From: Comamonadaceae bacterium
Lineage (GTDB): Bacteria; Pseudomonadota; Gammaproteobacteria; Burkholderiales; Burkholderiaceae_C
Length of the DNA stretch: 33,518 nucleotides
Direction: 5' to 3'
Assembly: GCA_947448885.1 (NCBI GenBank)
Contig: CANFPJ010000017.1
Location: forward strand, 1-33,518
The position numbers were made by a program, and so were the translations under genes. Positions 8,900 through 16,870 of the stretch are shown here, in pieces; position 1 is the stretch's first letter; each line of letters begins with the position of its first letter. Under the pieces are notes generated by a model. That model made no database searches and was not told the DNA's origin. It was given only the letters and a program-made list of their open reading frames with translations.

Positions 8900-9371
8900 C
8901 GGGTGCGTTGACCCGTCGCTTGAGCCAGCGCATCAAGCCGCCCAGCAGCGGCAGTTTTTCATACAACTCTTCGGCCACGTCCCAGTAGTCGCGGTGGCGC
9001 TGGATGCGCCAGCGCCCATCGGTGCCGGGTGCGAGCCACAAATGCGAGGCACCGCGCACGGTGATCTCGCTGCTTTGGCCGCGGATGCCAAACACAAAGT
9101 CCCAGGTCAAAAAGCATTGGTGGCCTTGCACCACCCGGGCGGTCACGATGAAGCGCGGTTGGTTCAAGCTGTCGTACATGTGCTGAAAAATGCCGCGCAC
9201 CGCGTCCACGCCTTGAACCTCGTTGAACGGGTCTTTGAACCAAGCGTCGGTGGTGTAAACCTCGCCCAAGCGGACCAGGTGAGCGGGTGTCATCTCAGAA
9301 AAAAAACGCTCGATGGCCGCCAGGTCCGTGGCCGGCACGTCATCTGCCATGGGGGTGGTGGGCGTGCTCAT
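8874..9371 (-). CDS. NTF2/SnoaL-like protein, last gene of the lipid operon
   Basis: A 165-residue protein with the cone-shaped NTF2/SnoaL fold pattern: an N-terminal helix (AIERFFSEM), the YTTDAWFKDPFNEVQG strand, and a C-terminal sheet ending WRIQRHRDYWDVAEELYEKLPLLGG. Such proteins bind small hydrophobic molecules or act as isomerases; the substrate here is unknown. ATG 9371 overlaps the upstream dehydrogenase stop by four bases (ATGA), which argues for this start over alternatives upstream. NTF2-like proteins are, from memory, regular members of proteobacterial clusters with SDR, DUF1365, Cfa-like and DUF3833 genes, often beside a stress sigma factor. It ends inside the convergent glutathione S-transferase gene. 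Confidence 0.87.
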   Translation of the reverse strand: MSTPTTPMADDVPATDLAAIERFFSEMTPAHLVRLGEVYTTDAWFKDPFNEVQGVDAVRGIFQHMYDSLNQPRFIVTARVVQGHQCFLTWDFVFGIRGQSSEITVRGASHLWLAPGTDGRWRIQRHRDYWDVAEELYEKLPLLGGLMRWLKRRVNAPVKPAARSR

Positions 9372-10144
9372 GGGCGAGGGCGGGTCATGCGGGCCACCAG
9401 CGGGAAGTACCACGCATAAGGCAAGATGCGCATCAGCTTCATCCAGCGGGTGAAGCGCTTGGGAAAGTGGATTTCAAAGTCGCCGCTCTGCCAGCCTTGC
9501 AACATGCATTGGGCGGCGTCGGCGGGCTGCATCAGGGCCGGCATGTGGAAGTCGTTTTGCGCCGTCAGCGGGGTTTGCACAAAGCCGGGGTTGACCACGC
9601 TCACCCCCAAGCCTGCCGGGTGCAGGTCGAAGTACAAGGCCTCGGCCAAATGGGTGAGGGCGGCTTTGGTCGGCCCATAGGCCAGGCTTTTGGGCAGGCC
9701 TCGGTAGCCGGCCACGCTCGACACCAGGCTCACATGGCCGTGCCCTTGCGCCAACAAGCGCGGCAGCAGCACGTCCAGCACGCGCAGGGCGCCGGTGTAG
9801 TTCACATCTTGGTGGCGCAGCATGTCGGGCAGGTCAAACTGGGTGGCGTCGTGGGCTTGGTAGTGGCCGGCGCAGTACACCACCCAATCCAGGCCATGTT
9901 CGCCCCAGGCGGCGCTGGCGGCTTGGGCCACGCTGGTGGCATCGGTCACGTCCATCGCCAGGGCGCGCGCGCCGGGGTGTTGGGCCACAAACCCGTCCAG
10001 GGCAGCGGCTTTGCGCGCCGACACACACACGCTGGCCCCAGCCTGGTGCAAGGCCTGGGCACAGGCCAGGCCAATGCCGCTGGAGGCACCAATCAACCAC
10101 ACCCGTTGACCGCGCCAAGATGCCAACGTGGGGTTCAAAGCCAT
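9368..10144 (-). CDS. Short-chain dehydrogenase/reductase
   Basis: A 258-residue NAD(P)-dependent oxidoreductase. The cofactor motif GASSGIG is at 19-25. The catalytic set is Asn115, Ser143, Tyr156 and Lys160 (YGPTK). The C-terminal region is basic and hydrophobic (KRFTRWMKLMRILPYAWYFPLVARM), suggesting membrane association, as in SDRs acting on lipids. ATG 10144 has GGAG five bases upstream, located inside the preceding 40-codon gene, with which it overlaps by 10 bases. It probably acts on a fatty-acid or lipid-derived carbonyl in the operon's pathway; that is inference from context. Confidence 0.92.
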   Translation of the reverse strand: MALNPTLASWRGQRVWLIGASSGIGLACAQALHQAGASVCVSARKAAALDGFVAQHPGARALAMDVTDATSVAQAASAAWGEHGLDWVVYCAGHYQAHDATQFDLPDMLRHQDVNYTGALRVLDVLLPRLLAQGHGHVSLVSSVAGYRGLPKSLAYGPTKAALTHLAEALYFDLHPAGLGVSVVNPGFVQTPLTAQNDFHMPALMQPADAAQCMLQGWQSGDFEIHFPKRFTRWMKLMRILPYAWYFPLVARMTRPRP

Positions 10145-10257
10145 GTGCGCTCCATGGCGATGTCCATGCAGCTGCCGCACACAGGGGTGCTGATGCGGCC
10201 CATGCCGAAGGGGCAGGTGCCAGCCACTGCATCCCTGCGATGGCGGGCTGGCGTCAT
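10135..10257 (-). CDS. 40-residue cysteine-containing small protein
   Basis: A short frame that exactly fills the gap between the DUF3833 and SDR genes. Its ATG (10257) overlaps the DUF3833 stop as ATGA, and its TGA lies 10 bases inside the SDR gene, so the whole operon is coupled without a break. The protein has Cys15 in GTCPFG and a Cys27-x2-Cys30 pair (VCGSC), ending in a Met/Glu/Arg/Thr/Trp-rich tail (MDIAMERTW). There is no signal peptide or membrane segment. Three cysteines could bind metal or act in redox. No family is recognised; coding status rests on the overlaps and the SDR ribosome-binding site being embedded within it. Confidence 0.6.
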   Translation of the reverse strand: MTPARHRRDAVAGTCPFGMGRISTPVCGSCMDIAMERTWL

Positions 10258-10799
10258 GCCCCGCCCCGCTTGGTGAACGACAGGGTGACATCGCCCAAGT
10301 GGATGCCCCACTTGCTCATGCGCGCTTTGTTGAGCATCACGCGTTCGTCCATTTGGTACATCCAATCATCGAACTGCACCTCCCACACCCGGCCATCGAC
10401 CGGCAAGGCCAGGGTGTAACCCCATTGAAACGCATTGCCTTGGGTTTGGCCCTGGGCTTCGCCGATCACGTCGTCGGCGCGGCCGCTGTAGCGGCCTTGG
10501 CCCAAATGGCGCAAACGCCAAATGCGCTGCTGTTTTGTGCCGTCGCTGTAGCTGAACTGTTCGTCGAGCACACCTTCCTCACCGCTCCAGCGGCAATCCA
10601 TCACCACCGTGAAGCGCTTGACCACTTTGCCGTTGCGATCGGTGAAGATGCCCCAGGCATCGACCATGCCGTTGAAGTATTGGCGCAGGTCCAGGCGCGG
10701 CAGCTCTTGGGCCAAGTCTTCAATGCGCGGCCCCGCACAACCGGCCAAAGTGGCCAAGGCACCGACCGGTGCAGCCAGCAACAAGGAACGACGCTTCAT
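10254..10799 (-). CDS. DUF3833 family lipoprotein
   Basis: A 181-residue predicted lipoprotein: basic n-region (MKRR), hydrophobic core, and lipobox LAGC with Cys21. The mature part is beta-rich, with DRNGKVVKRFTV, YSGRADDVIGEAQGQ and the conserved ending WGIHLGDVTLSFTK, typical of DUF3833, a lipocalin-like family of unknown biochemical function. ATG 10799 overlaps the transporter stop (ATGA) and has GGAG seven bases upstream. Its place with Cfa-like, DUF1365 and flavin amine-oxidase genes suggests a role at the membrane in handling modified lipids; that is inference. Confidence 0.9.
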   Translation of the reverse strand: MKRRSLLLAAPVGALATLAGCAGPRIEDLAQELPRLDLRQYFNGMVDAWGIFTDRNGKVVKRFTVVMDCRWSGEEGVLDEQFSYSDGTKQQRIWRLRHLGQGRYSGRADDVIGEAQGQTQGNAFQWGYTLALPVDGRVWEVQFDDWMYQMDERVMLNKARMSKWGIHLGDVTLSFTKRGGA

Positions 10800-12139
10800 G
10801 GGGGGGTCTCCGTGGGGGGTGGTGGGGTCAGCGGGTGCCGGTGCAGCCACAGGCACAGGGCGGCCGCCGCTTTGAGCAGGCAAGGCATTAGGCCATAAGC
10901 GCAGCTGAGCGTCCACAGGCCGGCCGCATCCTGTTGACCGGGTGTGTAGCCCCACCATTGCAGGGCGGGCAAGGTGAGTCCAGCGGCCAAGGCCAGGTTG
11001 AGTTTGGTCGCCACCTGCCACCAGCCCCAGTACAGGCCTTGGTTCGTTTGCGCCTGGCCCAAGCGCTGCACCACGCCCGTGAGCAAAGCGCCCGGCGCGA
11101 TCACGTCTGCGCCCAAGGCCAAGCCCGACAACACGCACATCCAGCCAAAGGCCAGGGTGTCACCGGTCCCCAAGCCCAGGGTCCAGATGAACACCCCCAT
11201 GGCCAACCCCATGCCGGCCAACCAACAGCGCACCAAGCCCCAGCGTTGCACGGCACGCAACCACAACGGCATGGACAAGGCAGCGGCGCAAAAGTACAAG
11301 GCCAAAAAAACGCCATCTTGACCGGGCGCTGCTTGCAAACGGTCTTGTACAAAAAACAGCACCAAGGTGGCCGGGATCGCGCTGGCAATGCCATTGAGCA
11401 CAAACACCGCCAATAAGCTGCGAAACAGCGGCTGCGCCAGTGGTGCGCCCATGCGCAAGGGCGCCTGGGTCGGTGCGATGGGCTGCGCACGCTGGGCGTT
11501 CTCATGGCATGCAACCGTGGTTGCTGGTGCAGGCGCAGGCGCCCGGTGCCATGCCCACAGCGCCACCACCAAGGCCACAGCCAACACCGCCACCATGGCG
11601 CCCACACCGGCCGTGGCACTCAACACGCTGGCGCAGATCACCCCCAACAAGCCCAGGCCTTCGCGCCAGCCCACCAAGCGACTGCGCTGGGCTTCATCGC
11701 CCCCCAGGCGCGCGCCCCAGGATTGGTGGGCCAAGCCCAAGGTGCTCAGGCCCACACAGCACGCCACCAAGGCCGCACCGGCCACCGCCATCAAGCCCCA
11801 GGCGGGGGCCGGTGTCGGCAAGACCCAGTGCGGAAAAAACAAAAACACCAAGCCCACGAGCAACAAGACGCTGCACGCGCGCGCCCAGGCCAACACCCGT
11901 GAACTGGCTTGGGCAAACCAGCCATCGGTGCAGCGCCCCAACCAAGGGTCGATGAAGGCGTCGCCCAAACGCGCGACCAGCAGCAAGGCGCCGATCCACG
12001 ACAGGGGCAGGGCGTAGGTGTTGGCATAGTGGTGGGGCAGCACCACGTACAAGGGCAAGGCCACAAAGGCCAGCGGCAAGCCCATCGCACCCAGGCGTGC
12101 CAGGTCTGCGCGCCCCAGCGGCCATGGGCCGGTGCTCAT
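10796..12139 (-). CDS. GPH-type (MelB-like) MFS transporter
   Basis: A 447-residue integral membrane protein with about 12 hydrophobic segments. Near residues 55-75 it has the DAFIDPWLGRCTDGW pattern, the D-x3-DP-x2-G-x3-D signature of the glycoside-pentoside-hexuronide cation symporters. A central loop (about 195-230) is Ala/Pro/Gln-rich. The substrate is not known; in this context a sugar is unlikely, and a lipid precursor or signal is possible. ATG 12139 overlaps the upstream gene stop as ATGA; the longer frame upstream was rejected because it lies inside that gene. The downstream stop overlaps the DUF3833 start. Confidence 0.88.
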   Translation of the reverse strand: MSTGPWPLGRADLARLGAMGLPLAFVALPLYVVLPHHYANTYALPLSWIGALLLVARLGDAFIDPWLGRCTDGWFAQASSRVLAWARACSVLLLVGLVFLFFPHWVLPTPAPAWGLMAVAGAALVACCVGLSTLGLAHQSWGARLGGDEAQRSRLVGWREGLGLLGVICASVLSATAGVGAMVAVLAVALVVALWAWHRAPAPAPATTVACHENAQRAQPIAPTQAPLRMGAPLAQPLFRSLLAVFVLNGIASAIPATLVLFFVQDRLQAAPGQDGVFLALYFCAAALSMPLWLRAVQRWGLVRCWLAGMGLAMGVFIWTLGLGTGDTLAFGWMCVLSGLALGADVIAPGALLTGVVQRLGQAQTNQGLYWGWWQVATKLNLALAAGLTLPALQWWGYTPGQQDAAGLWTLSCAYGLMPCLLKAAAALCLWLHRHPLTPPPPTETPP

Positions 12140-12765
12140 GGCTTGGCCAAGCCCAGCAATTGCTGGCGCAGTTCGGGCGCAGACGTGGACGGGTCGAGCC
12201 AAATGCCCATGAAAACCCGCGCGAGCAAGGTGTCTGGGGTGGCGCCCAGGGCGCGCAACTCGACACCCTCATGCCACATTTGCAAGCCTTGGGAGGGGTG
12301 ATACACCGCGATCAAGCGCTCGCCTTCGCGCACATCGCTGAGCAGGGTTTGCAATGGCGCCAGCCAGGCTGCCGCGGCGCCCTCGGGCATCAAGGGGTGG
12401 CGGCGCATCTCCTCGATGCTGCGCTGGGCAATCGACGGCCCTTGCAGGGCGCGTTGGTAGCGCAGCGACAACACCACCGGTTGTTGCGGCCACGACTGCG
12501 CGGGATCGCCCAGGCCTGGCCCCGCCCACAGTTGGGCTTGGTACACCGCAAACCCAAAATAGCGAAAGTTCGCTTGGCCCAGCAACTTGGGCGCACCCAA
12601 CCAGCGCGCCAACCCGGCGGACAAAGCCGCACTGGGCGCGAGCCCGCTGTCTGCACTGGCGCCCGAGGGGCGTGGCGCTGAGAGGCTGGGTGGCCCCGCC
12701 TGAACCGTTGCGAGCGCGCAAGCCAACGCCGCCGCCACGGCCCAGACCCGGCACCGTGGGCTCAT
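12136..12765 (-). CDS. Secreted chalcone-isomerase-like protein
   Basis: A 209-residue protein with a signal peptide (residues 1 to about 25, basic start MSPRCR then an Ala/Leu/Val core ending VQAG), so probably periplasmic. The mature domain has GQANFRYFGFAVYQAQLW (around 66-83), VLSLRYQRALQG and IAVYHPSQGLQMWHEG, the pattern of bacterial chalcone-isomerase-like domains. These bacterial members generally lack flavonoid isomerase activity and may bind fatty acids. ATG 12765 overlaps the Cfa-like stop as ATGA, which fixes the start. Confidence 0.85.
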   Translation of the reverse strand: MSPRCRVWAVAAALACALATVQAGPPSLSAPRPSGASADSGLAPSAALSAGLARWLGAPKLLGQANFRYFGFAVYQAQLWAGPGLGDPAQSWPQQPVVLSLRYQRALQGPSIAQRSIEEMRRHPLMPEGAAAAWLAPLQTLLSDVREGERLIAVYHPSQGLQMWHEGVELRALGATPDTLLARVFMGIWLDPSTSAPELRQQLLGLAKP

Positions 12766-13985
12766 GGTTTGTGCAAGGTGTATTGCACCACGTCGGTGTT
12801 GGCTTCCATGAAGGCGGCTTCGCAATACGCCAAGTAAAACTGCCAAATGCGCACAAAGCGCTCGTCAAAGCCCAAGGCCAGCACCTGCGGCTTGACCTGC
12901 ATGAAGCGCTCGCGCCACACGCGCAAGGTGTGGGCATAGTCCACACCAAACGCAAACTCGTCGACCACGCGCAGGCCCGCAGCTTGGGCCTGTTGGCGAA
13001 ACGCGCTGGGCGACGGCAAGCAGCCACCGGGAAAGATGTATTGCTGGATGAAATCGGTGCCGCGCACATAGCGATCAAAGTAGCTGTCGGCGATCACAAT
13101 GCTTTGGATGCAGGCGCGGCCGCCGGGCTTGAGCAAACGCGCCACGGTCTCGAAATAGGTGGGCCAGTAGGCTTGGCCCACCGCCTCGATCATTTCGATG
13201 GAGCAAATGGCATCGAAGGGGGCGTCGCTGATGTCGCGGTAGTCTTGCAAGCGAAATTGCGCCTGCGCCCCCAAGCCCTGATCAGCCAGGCGCTTTTGGG
13301 CATGCGCGAGTTGCTGCTCGCTGAGGGTGACGCCGGTGAAATCCACGCCCCATTCGCGGGTGGACATTTCGGCCAGTGCGCCCCAGCCGCAGCCGATTTC
13401 GAGCAGGCGTTGGTTGTGCCCCGGTGTGAGGTTGACCATGCGCAGCGCCCGGCGCACTTTGGCGTCTTGCGCTTGGGCCATGGGCAGCATGGGGTTGCCA
13501 TCGAACCAGGCCGACGAGTAGTTCATGGTCTCGTCCAGCCACAGGCTGTAGAAGGCATTGCCCAGGTCGTAATGGGCATGGATGTTTTTGCGGCTGTTGC
13601 TGCGTGTGTTGCGGTTGAGCCAGTGGCGCAAGCGGTGCGCCAACTGGCCCCACCAGCGGCCGTAAATCACGGCTTCCAGTGCATTGCGGTTGGCAATGAA
13701 CACGCGCAGCAAGGCGCACAAATCGGGGGTTTCCCATTCGCCGGCGATGAACGACTCGGCAAAGCCAATGTCGCCACTGCGCATGGCCGCGGCAAACACC
13801 CCCCAGTCGTGCACCACCAGGCTGGCGCTGGGGTGTTCGCTGTGGCCGTACACCGTTTCGCTGCCATCGGGCAGGCGCAGGTGCAAGCGGCCGTGTTGGA
13901 GTTTTTGCAGCAGGGGCAACACCCGGCGTGCGGCCAAGGGCATGTCGGTGGGCAGGCGGTGCTGCGGCGCGGTGGAGGTGTTCAT
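12762..13985 (-). CDS. Cfa-like fatty-acyl-phospholipid methyltransferase
   Basis: A 407-residue SAM-dependent enzyme of the cyclopropane-fatty-acyl-phospholipid synthase family: NIHAHYDLGN at 134-143, SAM loop LEIGCGWG (195-202), IEMIEAVG (265-272) and YIFPGGCLPS near 320. It transfers a methyl or methylene group to unsaturated acyl chains of membrane lipids. Compared with my recollection of E. coli Cfa, the bicarbonate-binding Cys139 aligns with Ser158 (YSSAWF versus YSCAYW) and His266 with Gln296 (CIQSIV versus LLHTIG), while Glu239 is kept (Glu269). This suggests a divergent member that may methylate rather than cyclopropanate. ATG 13985 is chosen over an upstream TTG. It follows the DUF1365 gene by 14 bases. 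Confidence 0.92.
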   Translation of the reverse strand: MNTSTAPQHRLPTDMPLAARRVLPLLQKLQHGRLHLRLPDGSETVYGHSEHPSASLVVHDWGVFAAAMRSGDIGFAESFIAGEWETPDLCALLRVFIANRNALEAVIYGRWWGQLAHRLRHWLNRNTRSNSRKNIHAHYDLGNAFYSLWLDETMNYSSAWFDGNPMLPMAQAQDAKVRRALRMVNLTPGHNQRLLEIGCGWGALAEMSTREWGVDFTGVTLSEQQLAHAQKRLADQGLGAQAQFRLQDYRDISDAPFDAICSIEMIEAVGQAYWPTYFETVARLLKPGGRACIQSIVIADSYFDRYVRGTDFIQQYIFPGGCLPSPSAFRQQAQAAGLRVVDEFAFGVDYAHTLRVWRERFMQVKPQVLALGFDERFVRIWQFYLAYCEAAFMEANTDVVQYTLHKP

Positions 13986-13999
13986 CGTTTCAGCTCGGC

Positions 14000-14794
14000 T
14001 CAACGGGTGACAAATTCAGAGGGGCGATGCGGCTTGGGCACATACGGGATGCGCTGCCACCACAGTTTCATGGCCTGCCAGTGGATGCGGGTGATCACGC
14101 CCCAGGTCATCAAGGGGTAGCGCCACACGGCGCGCCGAAGGCTGTGCGCGCTCACCGGCACCAGGTCCCCGCTGACGCTGGTTTGCAGCAGCGGGCCTAG
14201 AGCGTCGTCGTGGTCGATGCGCACCACGGTGCGCTCGCCCTCATCGCGCTGGGTGCGCATGAAGCGAAAACGGTAAACGCCTTCGATGTGACAAAACGGC
14301 GAAACATGGAACACCTTGGACGCGGTTTGCTCCACCCCCCAAAGGGGCGTGGGCAGCAAATAACAATGGCGCTCGCCAAAGGTGTTGTTGACCTCCACCA
14401 CGATGGCGCGCAGGCTGTGGTCTTGGCGGTGGCAATACCAAAAACTCACGGGTTTGAAGGCATAGCCCAGCACCCGGGGGTAGCAGTGCAGCCACACCTC
14501 GCCATCGGCGTCGTCGATGCCTTCACGCGCCAATAGCTCGAGCATCCAGGCCAAGGACCCGCCTTCAGCGGCGCTGCGGCCGTCGCCGTGGTCGGTGTCG
14601 TGAAAGCTCAGCGCGGCGCGCCGGTTCAGCGCCAAAGCACCGCCGCCATGGGCTTGCAGGTGCCGCATGGGCAGCATCAAAAAGTAAGTGGGGTAGGCAA
14701 AGGCATGGGCTTGGGGTTTCAAGCGCGCATGGCGCACCTGGCCAAACCCCAGCAAGGGCCCGATCGGCGCGCGGGGCATCCAGGCGTGGCTCAT
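14000..14794 (-). CDS. DUF1365 family protein
   Basis: A 264-residue protein with features typical of DUF1365: VRHARLKPQAHAFAYPTYFLMLPM near the start, LHCYPRVLGYAFKPVSFWYCH in the middle, VVEVNNTFGERHCYLLP, and KVFHVSPFCHIEGVYRF. The many His, Tyr and Cys residues suggest metal or heme binding, but no activity is established to my knowledge. DUF1365 genes lie almost constantly beside flavin amine-oxidase-like and Cfa-like genes, so it is taken as part of the same lipid pathway. ATG 14794 overlaps the flavoprotein stop (ATGA). Confidence 0.92.
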   Translation of the reverse strand: MSHAWMPRAPIGPLLGFGQVRHARLKPQAHAFAYPTYFLMLPMRHLQAHGGGALALNRRAALSFHDTDHGDGRSAAEGGSLAWMLELLAREGIDDADGEVWLHCYPRVLGYAFKPVSFWYCHRQDHSLRAIVVEVNNTFGERHCYLLPTPLWGVEQTASKVFHVSPFCHIEGVYRFRFMRTQRDEGERTVVRIDHDDALGPLLQTSVSGDLVPVSAHSLRRAVWRYPLMTWGVITRIHWQAMKLWWQRIPYVPKPHRPSEFVTR

Positions 14795-16089
14795 GAACGG
14801 GGCCCGGCCATGCTCGCGGTCAAGATGCCGCGCGCGGCGGCCTGACCGGCGCGCAAGCCGTCTTCGTGAAAGCCGTAACCCAGCCACGCACCGGCATACC
14901 AGGTGCGTTGTTGGCCTTGCAAGGCCGCCATGTGGCGCTGCGCCGCGATGGCGGCCAGGTCAAACACCGGGTGGTCGTAGGCGTAACGGCCCAGCACCTG
15001 GGCGGGGTCGATCTCGCGCAAGGGGTTGAGCGAAACGATCACCGCTTGGTCAAAAGGTAGCGGTTGCAATTGGTTGATCCAGTAGTGCAAGCACACCTGT
15101 TGCTGTTCGCGCGCGGTCTCGGTGCTGCGCTCATAGTTCCAGGCCGCCCAGGCCAGTTTGCGCTGGGGCATCACCGTGGCGTCGGTGTGCAACACCGCTT
15201 CATTGGGCTGGCTGCGAATGGCCGCCAAGGTGCTGGCTTCTTCCAAGCTGGGTTGGGCCAGCAAGGCCAGGGCTTGGTCGGCATGGCAGGCCAGCACCAC
15301 GTGGTCAAAGGCTTCGGGGCCGTTGTCGGTGAACACCCGCACCCCCGCCGCGGTGCGCTCGATGCGCCGCACCGGTGTGCGCAAGCGCTTGTCGTCGATG
15401 CGTTCGGTGATGCGCGCCACATATTGGCGCGCCCCGCCGCGCACGGTGTGCCAGCGCGGGCGGTGGTTGACCTGGATCAGGCCATGGTTGTGGCAAAAGC
15501 GGATCAAGGTGGCCACCGGAAAGCGCAGCATTTGATCGGTGGGGCAGCTCCAAATGCAGCCCAACATCGGCAGCAAATACCAGTCGCGAAACACCGGGCC
15601 AAACTGGTGCGCGGCCAAAAAATCTTCCAGGGGTTGTTGCAACTCGGCATCTTTGCCTTGTTCGGCCAGGCCGCTGGCCAGGGTGTTGAAGCGCAGCACG
15701 TCGCGCAACATGGCCCAAAAGCGTGGGCGCAGCAAGTTGCTGCGCTGGGCAAACACGGTGTTGAGGGTGGCCCCGTTCCACTCCAAGCCGGGCGACCCAT
15801 CGGGGCGTGGCACTTGCACCGAAAACGACATGTCCGACGCCGCGCTGGGCACGCCCAATTCGGCCAGCAAGGCGATCAGCCCCGGGTAGGTGCGCTCGTT
15901 GAACACCAAAAACCCGGTGTCCACGCCGTGGGTGGTCGGCTGGCCGCCGCTGGGCAAGGTGACGTCCACGGTGTGGGTGTGACCGCCAAAGTAGTCACCC
16001 GCCTCCAACAGGCTGATCTGGGCATGGCCATGCAAGGCGTGGGCCGCAGCCAAACCGGCAATGCCTGAACCAACAATGGCAATTTTCAT
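14791..16089 (-). CDS. FAD/NAD(P)-dependent flavin amine-oxidase-like protein
   Basis: A 432-residue flavoprotein. The N-terminal dinucleotide-binding motif GSGIAGLAAAHAL begins at residue 7, followed by the acidic strand end (LLEAGDYFGGHTHT) and the second FAD motif VDTGFLVFNERTYP. The C-terminal GAWLGYGFHEDGLRAGQAAA region completes the FAD site. This class, always near Cfa-like and DUF1365 genes, is often misnamed amine oxidase; a desaturase-type role on acyl chains has been proposed for relatives in furan-fatty-acid synthesis, as I recall. It is the second gene of the run, 67 bases after the peroxidase gene. Confidence 0.93.
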   Translation of the reverse strand: MKIAIVGSGIAGLAAAHALHGHAQISLLEAGDYFGGHTHTVDVTLPSGGQPTTHGVDTGFLVFNERTYPGLIALLAELGVPSAASDMSFSVQVPRPDGSPGLEWNGATLNTVFAQRSNLLRPRFWAMLRDVLRFNTLASGLAEQGKDAELQQPLEDFLAAHQFGPVFRDWYLLPMLGCIWSCPTDQMLRFPVATLIRFCHNHGLIQVNHRPRWHTVRGGARQYVARITERIDDKRLRTPVRRIERTAAGVRVFTDNGPEAFDHVVLACHADQALALLAQPSLEEASTLAAIRSQPNEAVLHTDATVMPQRKLAWAAWNYERSTETAREQQQVCLHYWINQLQPLPFDQAVIVSLNPLREIDPAQVLGRYAYDHPVFDLAAIAAQRHMAALQGQQRTWYAGAWLGYGFHEDGLRAGQAAARGILTASMAGPRS

Positions 16090-16156
16090 TCGGTATTCAA
16101 AAAGAAAGTTCGATCGGGCACATGGGCCCGCAGTGTAAGGATTTTGACAAAAAGTG
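16090..16156 (-). promoter_or_regulatory. Peroxidase-flavoprotein intergenic region with inverted repeats
   Basis: 67 bases with lower G+C. TGACA (16145-16149) and TGTCA (16155-16159) form a 5-bp inverted repeat across the peroxidase stop, and GGGC/GCCC arms lie near 16122-16135. I see no clear -35/-10 pair, so the flavoprotein gene may be read through from the peroxidase gene or use an alternative sigma factor. Confidence 0.3.
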
Positions 16157-16819
16157 TCAGGGCAGCTTGACGTTCAGTTGCTTTTCCACTTCGGCGACAA
16201 AGCTTTTGTCCTGGGGGCTGGTCATGCTGCTGAAGGCGACCGCATGGGTGCCATCGCGGGCGATCACATATTTATAGAAGTTCCAGCGCGGCCGGGTGCC
16301 CGTGAGCTCGCTCAATTGTTTGAACAAAGGCACGGCTTGGTTGCCGGTGACGCTGGTTTTGGTGAACATGGGGAACTTCACCCCAAAGGTGTTTTCGCAA
16401 AAGTCGGCGATCTTTTGGTTCGAATCCGGTTCTTGGGAAAAGTCGTTGGAGGGAAAGCCCAGCACCACCAAACCGCGCCCTTTGTAGCGGGCGTACAAAT
16501 CTTCCAAGCCCTTGTACTGTGGCGTGAAGCCGCAAAAACTGGCGGTGTTGACCACCACCACCACCTGACCGGTGTATTGGCACAGGGATTGGGGTTTCTC
16601 GTCTTGCAGCCGGTCGTGGGTGTGGCGCAGCAGGCGCGGGCAGGCCGCAGCAGCGTTGGCCGGTGTGCTGGCGGATGCCGGGGCGCTGGCGCCGACCGGG
16701 CCCGTGGTTTGCGCCACCGCAGCGCCCAGCCCGGCCCTACACCCGGCGGCGCACAGCCACAGGGCCAAGCCCACCTGGGCCAGGAAAGGGGTCGGGGGGG
16801 TGGATGGGTGCAGTTTCAT
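16157..16819 (-). CDS. Exported glutathione-peroxidase-family protein
   Basis: A 220-residue peroxidase with an N-terminal signal or anchor (about 8-36) and an Ala/Ser/Pro linker (37-60), so it is probably periplasmic or membrane-attached. The thioredoxin-fold domain has peroxidatic Cys96 in NTASFCGFT, Gln129 in SQEP, and Trp179-Asn180 (RPRWNFYKY), which make the catalytic tetrad. Cys141 (ADFCENTFG) is a candidate resolving cysteine, pointing to thioredoxin-dependent rather than glutathione-dependent reduction, as in most bacterial members. It reduces lipid or organic hydroperoxides. It is the first gene after the divergent MerR promoter region and probably heads the lipid operon. Confidence 0.92.
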   Translation of the reverse strand: MKLHPSTPPTPFLAQVGLALWLCAAGCRAGLGAAVAQTTGPVGASAPASASTPANAAAACPRLLRHTHDRLQDEKPQSLCQYTGQVVVVVNTASFCGFTPQYKGLEDLYARYKGRGLVVLGFPSNDFSQEPDSNQKIADFCENTFGVKFPMFTKTSVTGNQAVPLFKQLSELTGTRPRWNFYKYVIARDGTHAVAFSSMTSPQDKSFVAEVEKQLNVKLP

Positions 16820-16870
16820 GGGGCGGTCCAATGCGGAGGGTGGCACTTGCGGGGGTGGCGGGTAAGTCTG

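Noticed and set aside
12354-14120. Plus-strand frame of 588 codons
   Set aside because: Lies across the chalcone-isomerase-like, Cfa-like and DUF1365 genes on the other strand, which carry family motifs and coupled starts.
16145-16159. TGACA-N5-TGTCA as a second regulator operator
   Set aside because: Arms are only five bases, and the half-site order is the reverse of the TGTC-N3-GACA core in the 25-bp dyad, so there is no good reason to assign it to the same protein.
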